From the NCBI GenBank assembly GCA_020744425.1, contig JAGMUV010000005.1:2108001-2172000 (forward strand): a stretch of DNA of 64,000 bases. Reading direction: 5' to 3'. Made by a program: the position numbers and the translations under genes. Positions 1 through 10,244 of the stretch are shown piece by piece. The stretch is from Dactylonectria macrodidyma (Eukaryota > Ascomycota > Sordariomycetes > Hypocreales > Nectriaceae). The notes under the pieces are model-generated. The model searched no databases. It was not told the origin of the DNA and was given only the letters and a program-made list of their open reading frames with translations. Numbering within the stretch: position 1 is the first letter of the stretch; each line of letters begins with the position of its first letter.

Positions 1-426
1 TCTCCGCCTTTTTGGACCTCTTCCTCTTTTCTGCCGCCCTCGTGTCTCTCTCCCTTTGCTGTGTGATCTTTTGCTGTCCTGTCCTGATCGGGAATCTTAC
101 AACTTGTCCCCCCCCCCCCCGGACCCGGGATTATCTGCTACACGCCCGCTGATCGCTATCCCGTCACCGCCCACCCCGCTCCGGGTCCAGTGTTTTTTAT
201 TTCCTTCTGTACGCTCTTCGGCCGCCCCAAGTTCCCCCGTCGAGTCCCTACCAACCCGCTGTCCTCCAGCGCCCCAGTGGGAATTCGCGCTGTGGCTCCA
301 GGGGAGCTCCCCCCTAACTTAAATTCGTCCCGCCCCGAGCCATGCCGGCCAGCCAGTAAAAACTCGCCTACGAAATTCGGGACTGCGCACGTCTCCGTGC
401 TCCCGTCCCCGTGCACCACCGTCAGA
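1..426. other. 5' leader/upstream region of the first gene
   Basis: This stretch is CT-rich with a run of 13 C at 108-120. An open frame in phase with the downstream gene runs back to about position 190, but it contains no ATG before 427, so I treat it as 5' untranslated or promoter sequence. The left edge may cut the promoter. Nothing else is recognised. Confidence 0.5.
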
Positions 427-2709
427 ATGCGTACCCTCACTCCGTCAGCCATCAACATTAACATCAACAACTCGTCCTCGACCTCATCCTTCGACACACC
501 CTCTTCGCGACCTCCTGTGCCCGCCCTCACCTCCCATCCCGGCCACACTACTACGCCGTCCACTAGATCGCTCTCCGCCTCGGCTGTCAATCTCAATCAG
601 AACGGAAAGCGTCTCCCCGCTTCCAAGTCACCGAAGTCGCCCGTAACGCCAACACCACAAGTTCGCAACCGGTTTCCCTCCGCGCCCATCGTCAACCCCG
701 ACTCTCGCTCACCGCCACTCGGCTTCCACGAGCACAAGCAGCAGCAACATGTGCTGGCACTGACTACCACCACGCGCTCTAAAACCTCGAGCGCCTCCAA
801 GATGCCCCCAGGCGAATCTCGACACCGCCCGCCTCAGCTGAGCGCCGCTGCCGCCAAGAATGTCGGACGAACACCCCTTACGCCTAAGATTGCTGCCAAA
901 GGCCCTACGATAGCCGCCCTCGGACGAAGAGCTGCACAGAATCGAGAGGACAACCTCAACTCCCTAAGTACTCGCTCCAGCGGCCGTCAGAGCCGTGGTG
1001 ACAGCACAAACACAACACCAAATGGCACCCCAAGTCTGGAGAGAAGCCACGAGGGCTGGGACCCGCGAGCGATCTTGGCCATTGACTCTATGAGGACCAG
1101 TTCTCCTGGAGACTCTGGAGACTCCAAGTTCTTCTACGCTAGTGAGGCTCGGCCCGTTCAACAACCGCCTTCTCGGCCCTCTACTGCAGCTCCCAAGTCC
1201 TCGAATTTCTTCTATGCCAGCGACGCTCCTACTGAGGCCAAAAGGGCCACGAGTCCTGCCATAAAGCAATCTTTTGCCCCGATGCTAGCAACACCTCCAG
1301 AGCCCGCCACCTCCAAGTTCTTTTACGCGAGTGGCACTCCCGAGGTCTCGTCCAAGACAAGCTTGCAATCTGGTCCCCCCTCGACTGGTTCCTCAAGCTC
1401 GAAGCCTGTGAATGGACGCCCGAGCACGAGCAGCTCAGCCACCGGCTCCGGATACTCGATGCCTCAACGACCAATGTCCCCGATAAAGATGCTCCAACAC
1501 CATCCTACTCCGCCGGTCATAAGAAATACCACCACTCCCGGCCTCAACAGCAGACCTCAGCTGACCTCACCGCCTCCCTTGGCTCCCCCTTCGTCTTCGA
1601 ACGGTAAGAGGAGAATCAGTGTTGACTCGGCCCCAAGGTCTTCAAGAGGCCACTCGCGGACTGTCAGCGTCCCTAGCATCGACTCTGGATACTCCCCTAA
1701 GATACCTGCCTCTCCTCAACAGCCCTCCGAACCAGCATCACCACCTGCGAGTCCTCTTGTTGTTCAACCAGCCATGACAATGGCTTCCATCTTACAAGCT
1801 GTCGAAGATTTCACTGAAGAGACTGAGGACGATACCCCGGAGACCCAGCCGGAAGTCCAGAGCCCCACGAAGTCGACACAATCTGCGGACCCTGTGACGG
1901 AAGTAGTGGCCAACGCTCGCAGAGAACGGAAGGTGCAAGATCTCGAGATCAGAAATGGCTCGCTAGAAGCCATCAATCGGACCCTCGAGAGGCAATTACG
2001 AAAGCAGACAGCCGAGATTCGCAGGTTCCGACGCCTATCTCGTATGTCCCTCGCTTCTGCTGCTACTAGCCGAGTCACCTCCGAAGCACTGCCAGATATC
2101 CCAATCAGCCTCGCTGACCTCAGCGAGGAGGAGGACTCCATGTTGACAGAAGAGGAGGAGGAGGAGGAAGAACCCGACTCTCTTGACGACTCTGACCTCG
2201 AGAGTGTCGGTTCTGCATCTAATCCTCTCGAATCAAACGAGAAGTTGGCAGTACGACGAAATCGAGATGAACGTCGCCTACGGCTCGACCTTTCCAAGCA
2301 CCGAGAGCTCCTCGTTGATAGCCAGAAAATCAACCAGAGCCTCAAACGTTGCCTCAACTGGACAGAGGTCCTCATCAAGGAGGGCCAGAAGGCACTGGAA
2401 TACAATGTCCGCGTGTCGGATGTCGAAATCGGTGGCCACGTGCTAGTGCCTCCAGACGAAGACGTTACACCCCGTTTCAATGAAGACTTGTTGCAAGGCA
2501 GAAAGGCTCTCAAATATAGCGCCCCCTTGTCAGATGTCGATTGCGGAGGCCATATGCTAGCACCCCCTGACGAAGATGATGCATCTCATCTAAGCGTCGA
2601 TGAAGAATTCTTGCAGGGTCTTGAAGCTGGACTGGAACCGCCGCCACTTTGGGAAAAGAGCTCCCAGGATCGTGACAGTGGCATCGAACTCCATGCTGAG
2701 GGGTTATGA
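427..2709 (+). CDS. Ser/Pro-rich coiled-coil protein of unknown function
   Basis: Single-exon gene of 760 residues from the first in-frame ATG. I do not recognise a named family. The first 500 or so residues are Ser/Thr/Pro-rich and probably disordered. They carry three copies of an FFYAS motif near residues 235, 261 and 298, each preceded by Lys or Asn and followed by an acidic or small residue; these look like short linear motifs. A helical, charged stretch at about residues 495-560 (from ARRERKVQDLEIRNG on) looks like a coiled coil. A Glu run follows, then a second helical region. The last 110 residues hold a tandem duplication of about 38 residues, starting at KALEY (655) and KALKY (693), both with a G-G-H-x-L-x-PPDED core. 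No signal peptide or membrane segment is visible. A cytoplasmic scaffold or signalling role is possible, but that is only inference from composition. Confidence 0.8.
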   Translation: MRTLTPSAINININNSSSTSSFDTPSSRPPVPALTSHPGHTTTPSTRSLSASAVNLNQNGKRLPASKSPKSPVTPTPQVRNRFPSAPIVNPDSRSPPLGFHEHKQQQHVLALTTTTRSKTSSASKMPPGESRHRPPQLSAAAAKNVGRTPLTPKIAAKGPTIAALGRRAAQNREDNLNSLSTRSSGRQSRGDSTNTTPNGTPSLERSHEGWDPRAILAIDSMRTSSPGDSGDSKFFYASEARPVQQPPSRPSTAAPKSSNFFYASDAPTEAKRATSPAIKQSFAPMLATPPEPATSKFFYASGTPEVSSKTSLQSGPPSTGSSSSKPVNGRPSTSSSATGSGYSMPQRPMSPIKMLQHHPTPPVIRNTTTPGLNSRPQLTSPPPLAPPSSSNGKRRISVDSAPRSSRGHSRTVSVPSIDSGYSPKIPASPQQPSEPASPPASPLVVQPAMTMASILQAVEDFTEETEDDTPETQPEVQSPTKSTQSADPVTEVVANARRERKVQDLEIRNGSLEAINRTLERQLRKQTAEIRRFRRLSRMSLASAATSRVTSEALPDIPISLADLSEEEDSMLTEEEEEEEEPDSLDDSDLESVGSASNPLESNEKLAVRRNRDERRLRLDLSKHRELLVDSQKINQSLKRCLNWTEVLIKEGQKALEYNVRVSDVEIGGHVLVPPDEDVTPRFNEDLLQGRKALKYSAPLSDVDCGGHMLAPPDEDDASHLSVDEEFLQGLEAGLEPPPLWEKSSQDRDSGIELHAEGL
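2389..2616 (+). repeat. Tandem 114-bp coding duplication in the 3' end of the first gene
   Basis: Two adjacent copies starting at 2389 and 2503 encode related peptides of about 38 residues: KALEY..SDVEIGGHVLVPPDED and KALKY..SDVDCGGHMLAPPDED. The nucleotide copies have diverged mostly at third positions, so the duplication looks old and maintained as protein. Confidence 0.8.
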
Positions 2710-3647
2710 TATGGCTCGCCTAACCCTCCAGCTAAAGCCACAAGCAGTCTTCGCTAGTATTGCGGCCTAGAGCCGTACAAAATCACCACTCCTGGCTCCC
2801 CCCTCCAACCCAAGCCATCCCCATCAACCGACCGACCCTACAGATTACACATACAACATACACGCACACGCACAGATATAAACAACGGGGAGCCACATGC
2901 ATATAGGGCGTTGGATGGCAGGCGTTCTCTCTTTTCTGTCCTTTTTTTTCCCTTTCGACCACTTCCTCTCAGCGATAGCGCTGCTCGCCTTACTACCCTT
3001 TCCTTTCTCCCCGATCTGATCAACTCCTTCACGCCTGATGACTGGGATGGTCGGAGGTTCACCATTTTTGTGTTACAGAGCAAGAAGCGGGTCGCACATG
3101 GGAATTGGAGCCCCAACACTGGGGGGTTTATTTTTTTCAAGCTTTCTTTCATTTTTGCGCTCTTTTCATTTGTGGTTTTTTTTTCGGATTTGTACAACAG
3201 ATACCCCGTGATAATTCACGTACTGGCGAGTCACAAAAAGAACGAAATGGGTGGCAGGTGGATTACTCAAGAGGAGGTTATATGGATACTAAGTTAAATG
3301 GCTCCCATACTTGCTCTTATAGAGGTAACTGGTAGAGACCTTGGGGTTTTTGTGGATATTTATCCACCAGAGAAATATCAAAAGACATATTCAAGTCAAT
3401 TTGTGCTTCTACGTCTGTTTGAACTCCCTCCCCAGCGAGAACCGTGAACATTTAAAATGTGTAGAAGAGCGATATAAAAGGGGGGAATGTGGTCATGAGA
3501 ATTATGTCTAAAATCGTCGCCGGCCGTCTCTGTCACGCATCGCTTTCATCTATGTCGTCTCCCTTCAGCAGCGACCATTTCATCTCACTTTCCCTGACTA
3601 TGTCCCGCTGCGTTATAGTCCAACCGCCACTCGTCAGTTTTGGCCCC
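2710..3647. other. Convergent intergenic region
   Basis: Lies between the 3' ends of the first gene (plus) and the J-protein gene (minus), so it should hold both 3' untranslated regions. It has T-rich runs and short open frames without codon structure. No RNA gene or element is recognised. Confidence 0.5.
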
Positions 3648-5352
3648 TCAGCTGCTCTTGGGCACGTTGGGTGCATCGGCCGCCACATCCTCGGCCTCCT
3701 TCTTATGCTTGTGGCCCTTCTTCCTCTTGCCCTCCTCATCCTTGTCCTTCTTAATGGCGGCCTCGGCGACGAGCTGCTCGAAAACGAGGTAGTCGCCCTC
3801 CTCTTCGGGGGATCTCTCGGCCTAGAAAGTAAGAACGTTAGTTCACCTGCTTAGATATTTGCAGTATGCTGTTTTGCCAGGGCGTACCTTGTTCAAAATG
3901 TCTCCAATGAGGACCAAAGCCTGGGCGCGCTCCAAGCGCTTGGATAGCGGAACCTTCTTATCGTTGAGGATGCTGTCGCACACCTCGCGCAGGACGCTCT
4001 GAATCTCAAACTTGCTCCCCCTCCAGGCGGCGGTAAGAATCTTGCCGGTGACCCGGCGTTCATACTCAACGCGCTTCTCCTCGGTCCAGTCCTCACCGCC
4101 CTTCTCCTCCATTTTAGCCATATCCTCCATAGTCTGCTGGGCGTCAATGGCGCTGCTGATGGTGTTCCATGTCTCCTTGACGAGAGTGCCCTTGTCACGG
4201 ATCTTGCTGAAGAAGCCGCCGATACCGAGGAACTTCTGGCTGCGCAGCAGCGTGGAAGCCTTGGAGACGTATGTCTGGCCGATGGCGTGCAGGATATCAA
4301 TACCGAACGACTCCATCTTCAGTTCCTCAACCTCGAGGCGCATCTTCTCCTGGAAAGCCCTTGTGACATCTGCACCCTTGTCCGTCTCGGTCCACACGCT
4401 ACACCGGTCAAGCAGCTTGCTCACAAGGTTATCGACACGCTCCTGGCGGATGCGAGCCCGCTCCTTCTCATATGCTGCCAGTTGCTCGCGCTGCTCCTTA
4501 GACAGGCTGCCCTTCTTCTTCTCCTTCTGCTTGAGTGCCTCCTCTGAGAGCTCTCCCTCGGTCTCCTCGTGCGATTTGTCCATTAGGGCCGGCCGAAGGG
4601 GGATCTGGGTCCGGCTGTGGGAGCCTGTCGAGGGAGCTGGCGATGTGGCATCCGATCGCGGCGGCAGCGGCGGTGCGTCGGCAACGCCTCCGGGGGTAGG
4701 AGCGGTCTTGGGCTTCTCGTCTTCGACGACAACAGCGGGTGGGGGAGGCGCCGAAGCGCCTGGGGGCGGGGCTTGATATTGTTGGTCTTTCAAACTCTCC
4801 TTCAAAGCCTCTTCGGTGCCGGGGAAATCTCCTCCGTCAGCAGCAGCAGTAGCAGCCTCCGCCTCAGCAGCAGCAGCGGCCTCCTCCTCCTCCTTCATGG
4901 TGATATCCATAGTAGCCGTGAGATCCTTCATGAGGCTAATCTCACCGATCCAGTCAAGGAAGGCCTCGCCGCCGAAGATGGAGGTGAAGAACTCGGCGGG
5001 GTCGGCGAAGCCCTCCTGAGGCTTCGCATGGTCTTTGCCGAACTTGTCGTATGCCTTGCGTAGGTCGGAGTCGGACAGTACCTGGTAGGCCTCGCCGATG
5101 GTCTGGAACTTTTCGTGGGCGGTGGGATCATTGGGGTTCTTGTCTGCGAGGGGCAGGTGGTTAGCCTTGACGCACAACATTTCCAGCTATGCTCGCTGAT
5201 CAGATAGCCAGTGGAATAACCAGAAGATGGAGGGAGCGGAACAAACCCGGGTGGTGGACGATGGCCATTTTGCGATAGGCCTTCTTGATTTCCAGCTCGG
5301 TAGCTGTGGGAGAGACGCCCAAGGCATCGTAATAGGCGGTATCGACGACCAT
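3648..5352 (-). CDS. J-domain co-chaperone with DnaJ-X domain (CAJ1/DJP1 type)
   Basis: Class C Hsp40 that stimulates the ATPase of an Hsp70; yeast relatives Caj1 and Djp1 act at membranes and in peroxisomal or mitochondrial import. Three exons are read: 5352-5247, 5143-3888 and 3821-3648, giving 511 residues. Exon 1 starts [15 protein letters not shown] and ends inside the HPD codon for Asp. Joining to exon 2 restores the J-domain signature HHPDKNPND, which fixes the first intron (5246-5144). The J domain covers about residues 5-70. An Ala/Glu-rich and Pro-rich linker follows. The DnaJ-X domain lies around residues 270-450 ([12 protein letters not shown] to LIGDILNK). The short last exon adds a Lys-rich tail ending in VPKSS. 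There is no Gly/Phe-rich or zinc-finger region, which agrees with class C. The exact yeast orthologue is not settled. Confidence 0.9.
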
Positions 5353-8300
5353 CTTGAAGATCTGCCGTGTCGGCCTGGTCGCTGGTTCTCGCAGTATCTG
5401 TGCCTCTGCGAAGAGTGGGATGCGAGGTGGGAGGGGAGGAAAGAGTGCTTGCGGGTGAGGTATATCTGTAGGGTCGAAAAGTAGGAAGTTCGATGATGGC
5501 GTCGGGTGCCTTCGAAATGGTCCAAACCAAGTCTCGCACTCACGCCAAGGCGGCTACGCAACAGCCGCCAAAGCGCAGAGCCACATCAGCGGGATGAGCC
5601 ACTGGAAGCCACTGAGAGTTAAGCCTGCTGGGGCCGTTTACTGGGCTACATACAGCAGGCTTGCCTTGTTGACAGGCGTGGATCCTTGCCCTCCCCGCCA
5701 CTATTTTTTTTTTTTTTGCTGGGCTGAAGGGAGGGGAAATGGCCTACGTAATGGCGGGGCAGTGTTTCGCTGAGTCCGAAAGCGAGAGCATTACTATGTG
5801 GCGCGCGCATAACCACCTTCAGAACGGAAGAGCCGACTGTTGGAGGGGCTGTCACATGAGAAATGGGTCATGATGCCCAATACGACAAAGCCGCTTCCAT
5901 GACGTCTCTTACACGCGGATGTTCAAGCTGTTAAGGCTGTGTGTATCATGTTGCTATTTTCTCTTGATACCGAAATATCAATAGCAGGCAGCCATCGATA
6001 TCGTTCTCGCATCCCTCCCATCTCATGTCCCTGCTCAATGCAGCAACAAGTGGCATCAGCCCGAGCCCCTGCCACCACCCGATCTTCATGGGTTCAAAAC
6101 TGAGACCACCACTCTCTCTCATTAGGCACTCATCAAGTTAGTTCCGATTTGATTTCAGTTGCTCACCATTCTCGGGCTGAAAGCTACACCATGCTAGTCC
6201 CTCAGCGACGGTTTGTTGGGCTTATACTTTGCAAGGTTAAGTTCTCAAGTTTCACCGACCTCCTAACGTGTATCTGGATGAGATTATTCACGGCTGCATG
6301 CCATACATGTCTCAAGACTAAACTTGACCAAATTACCCAAGCCAGTGCACGTACGACGTTCAGGCACGTGTTTGTTCACTCATTCAACTGCAGAATGTTC
6401 ATCAGTCGTCCTGGAGCATTGAATATGAGAACAGCCAGAGTAGCTTGTCGTGGAAGATCACCAGTCGCCATATAAGCCGCAGGAGATTGAAGGTTTCCCA
6501 CAATGATAAGGGCATACATTGACAATGAGCAGTAAACTGGGATTAGGCGAGCTGAACTGAGCGATCTTACTCGTCACCGAACTCACAGTGACGCGGTAGT
6601 AACTGACCACGATAAGAAACAGAGAACAAGCTCATGAAAATTACATGCCGCCCAACTCTTTTCGCAAGGCTCTAGCTTTGAGGAGCGTTGGCAGCTGCAA
6701 TATCCTTAGACGCTGTATGATATGGAATTAAATTACAGCCTGCTCCGTCTGCTCTGGTCATCCCAAGTTGTATCCCTGAGGCCTAGTCAGATCATGCTCC
6801 CACAATCGGAGCAGGAGACAAGATGGCAAGAGCCGTGCGCCAACCCGGCACGCCCGCCTTCAAACATTCCTATGAGCAATTTCCACGTGTTTCACACATT
6901 GTCAAGACAACAACGCAAACATCCAGTTTGGAAGAAGACGTGACAGCAACTTGTCACATCGCGCGCTATTGGCTCGCTTCTTGAATGTTGAGGTGATAGA
7001 GGCGCAATTTCCCGAAGTCTAGAGCTGGGCGTGTGGGGATGGGATAAATCCGGTTGAGCGGTGTGGAGGGCCGGCTCGGGGAAGAGCATATTATTTGATG
7101 GGGGTTCGAATATCGCTGTAAGAGAGTATCAACGACCGCGACCCTCATTGCGGGAGGCATTCCCCTCGTCTGGGAATGCCATGGTCATCTGCGGAAGGCC
7201 GTCGAAAGCGAGTCAGTTGTGTTCATCGTTTCTCCAGGGCTGACGGCGGCAACTCTCACCCGGTAGGCTTGAATCAAGTCAGACCTTAGCACCCTTCATG
7301 ACTACGAATACGGATACGGCGGTGACGGTAAGACGGGACGATAACCCGAGACGCATCCCCGGATGAGGTCGTCAACCGTCCCGACGGGAACGTGGTGTCT
7401 CAGTTCATAATAACGACGACTCTCGCGCAACCTCTCACAGGACGCATATCTCGAAGGCGGCCCTGGACTAACAATAATCATCATCCCTCATGAGTTGCGC
7501 TCTGGCCAAACTTCCAAAACTTCCAGTGAGGTGGAGAGCTTATCGTCACGTCTGCGCATATCCGTCACTAGCGACAGGCACCTCCATGCGGGGTGCTATC
7601 GACTTAGCCCATACGGGTTTGGTCCCAGCCAGGTAACTCAAGACGTTGGTAACACAGGGTGTGTTGTGCGGCTTGATGCCACCTCAAGCACACCATGATA
7701 GTCGCAATGCCATCCGATTTGTCAAACTTCTTCTCTTAATCATAGTCTCTGTCTTGGTTTCAGGGGGTCAAATGCAAACATTCCGTAGTTGGTTACTCAG
7801 TGCCTGGTTTGCGTCTGTCAAACTGCCCTACGGTGGCACGGTACCGAGTTGCCTTCCTCTCGCCTCACCTTATTGCGGAGCACAGCCGGTTGATAAATTG
7901 CAGCATGAAGGTGTTGGAAGTTAGGCAAAGGAATATATAGCCATTCTTTGTTCCGACGGTGTAAATGCCTGCTGGGTGGAATCCAACCAGAATCCCCCCA
8001 AACTACTACATGGGTGAACTATCTGTCCATCTTTGGGAATGACTTAATATCCGTAAGGCTACTTAACCTTTCGTTAACTCAACATCAAAATCAAGGTTGG
8101 CGTGGTTCAAGATGACACGCAGGTCCACGAGTTAACCGAAATTCACAAGGAGAGAAGTCCGTCTTTAGGGCACTCCCAATTGGCGGATGGCCTTTCCTCG
8201 ACTGGGAGCACATCTGTGGTACGGGGTATTTTCCGCCTGGGCCGAGCCTAGATCCCAGGATGGACCGAGATTTGATCTCGTGGAAGACGGCATGGTGGCC

Positions 8301-8687
8301 ATATCCTAAGCGCTCATAAGAACTGCCCCAAAAACGATCTCGTGCACCCCGATTGTTGTTGTAATGTATGTAAAGGGGCTCCAGTGTGCATCACTAAAGA
8401 ATGGAAATCGCTGTACCCGGGATCGGCGGCCTCCACTTCAGAAATGAGCACCTGCACTACTAATGTGGATTTACCCGGAGAGTATGGCACTCTGTTCTCT
8501 TCTTCTCCTCGCAGTGAAGGCGACGGCGACAAAACGACGCGTTCCAGCTGATTTTCCGGTTGCAATTGCTATATATCTTGCATCCTCCCATCGTCTGGGC
8601 GTCTGAGTTAGTCTTCGCGCACTGTCCATCCACAATTCCCCTTGCTCCGCCCTCAATTTTTTCACCTGTCCCCGCTCTCGCGCAAAA
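5353..8687. other. 3.3 kb intergenic region between J protein and ERG9 (divergent promoters)
   Basis: The flanking genes are transcribed away from each other, so this holds both promoters. It contains a 14-base T run at 5704-5717 and many short open frames without supporting codon pattern, splice logic or recognisable domains. The part before 8688 is pyrimidine-rich, as in fungal leaders. I see no further gene, RNA gene or repeat family. Confidence 0.45.
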
Positions 8688-10244
8688 ATGGGTGCTCTTT
8701 ACTACCTCTTCCACCCGAACCAGCTTCGTTCCATCATCCAATGGTATGACAATCGCTCTCGCAATCACTGATGATTATGCGCGACTCTGACCAGTTCGCT
8801 ACAGGAAGGTCTGGCACGACCCCGTCCACACCCGCAACCCCAAGACTGAGTCGCCTGAGCTTCAAGAATGCTTTCGCTTCCTCAACCTGACGAGCCGCAG
8901 CTTCTCGGCCGTTATCCAGGAGCTTAATCATGAGCTCCTCGTCCCCATTACCCTGTTCTACCTTGTCCTTCGCGGCTTGGACACCATTGAGGATGACATG
9001 ACCCTCGACATCGAGACCAAGGTCCCCCTCTTGCGCAATTTCCACACCACCATGCTGCAGGACGGCTGGCAGTTTCACGAGAGTAAGGAGAAGGATCGTG
9101 AGCTTCTCGAGAAGTTTGATGTCGTTGTCACAGAGCTCAAGAAGATCAAGGAGCCCTACCTAGAGATCATCAAGGACATGACACTCAAGATGGGTAACGG
9201 CATGGCCGACTACGCCCAAAACACCGACATGATCGAGAACGGTGTCCAGAGCATCGAAGACTATGAGCTGTACTGCCACTATGTGGCCGGTCTGGTCGGA
9301 GAGGGCCTTACCCGTCTCTTCGTTGCCTCAGAACTCGCCAACCCCAAGCTCGCCGAGCGTCCATCCCTGACTGAGTCCATGGGCCAGTTCCTCCAGAAGA
9401 CGAACATTATCCGTGATATCCATGAGGATTGGGAGGATGGTCGAAGGTGGTACCCCAAGGAGATCTGGAGCAAGCACGTCGACAAGTGGGAGGACCTTTT
9501 CGACCCCAAGCAGCGCAAGAAGGCTGTCGAGTGCACGTCGGAGATGGTCCTTGACGCCCTCAAGCACGCCGAGGAGTGTCTCTTTTACATGGCTGGCATC
9601 AGAGACCAAAGTGTGTTCAACTTCGTCGCCATTCCCCAGGGTATGGCCATCGCCACCCTTGAGCTCATCTTCCGCAACCCCGATGTGCTTGACCGAAATG
9701 TCAAGATTACAAAGGGAGATGCTTGCCAGATCATGCTCGAGTCCACACAGAACCTCGTGACCGTTTGTGACGTCTTCCGGAAATACATCCGAAAGATTCA
9801 GAAGAAGAACGACCCTAGGGATCCCAGCTACCTGGGTATCAGTGAGCAGTGCGGCAAGGTTCGTCTCCCTCCCGAAGCATCAAGAGGAACTCGGTGAACT
9901 AACGTGCTATAGATTGAGCAATTCATCGAGACCTTGTTCCCCCGACAAGACCCCAAGAAGCTCGCGGTCGAGACTAAGCAGAAGCAAAACGACCAACCCA
10001 CAATGGATCCCGGCGAGGCTGTGGTCTTGTTCGGCGTGGTTATCATGGCCTTGCTCTCCATCTCGGGTATTATGGTGCGTCACAAGGTCCTATCCGATTT
10101 CATGTTCCAAAGCTAATACGCGTATAGATTGGCACTGCCTGGTTCTTCGGCGCTAGATTCGACAATGTCTTCAAAGAGATCAGCGTCTTCCTGCCAGGGG
10201 GCAAGGAGAGCAAGCCCTTGATCACGGGCCATGACGAACTGTAG
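8688..10244 (+). CDS. ERG9: Squalene synthase (farnesyl-diphosphate farnesyltransferase)
   Basis: Condenses two farnesyl diphosphates to squalene with NADPH at the ER membrane, the first committed step to ergosterol. Exons are 8688-8743, 8805-9858, 9913-10074 and 10128-10244, totalling 462 residues, the normal length for the family. The start [13 protein letters not shown] and the join IIQW|KVWHDP fix exon 1. The first aspartate-rich motif is DTIEDD at residues 78-83. The second is in [10 protein letters not shown], with Asp223 and Asp227. The conserved NQSVFNF-type motif appears as [21 protein letters not shown]-terminal anchor ([18 protein letters not shown], then a second hydrophobic stretch) spans the last intron. 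All expected catalytic features are present. No terpene or polyketide cluster surrounds it, so I read it as the housekeeping enzyme and not a resistance copy. Confidence 0.97.

Noticed and set aside
3465..3485. GATATAAAAGG as a TATA box on the plus strand
   Set aside because: It lies between two converging 3' ends and no gene starts downstream of it on that strand.
7081..7120. GGGGTTCGAAT resembling a tRNA B box
   Set aside because: No A box or cloverleaf arms at the right distances.
8688..10244. ERG9 as a self-resistance copy within a squalestatin-type cluster
   Set aside because: No polyketide synthase or tailoring genes lie within the window around it; the protein looks like an ordinary complete squalene synthase.
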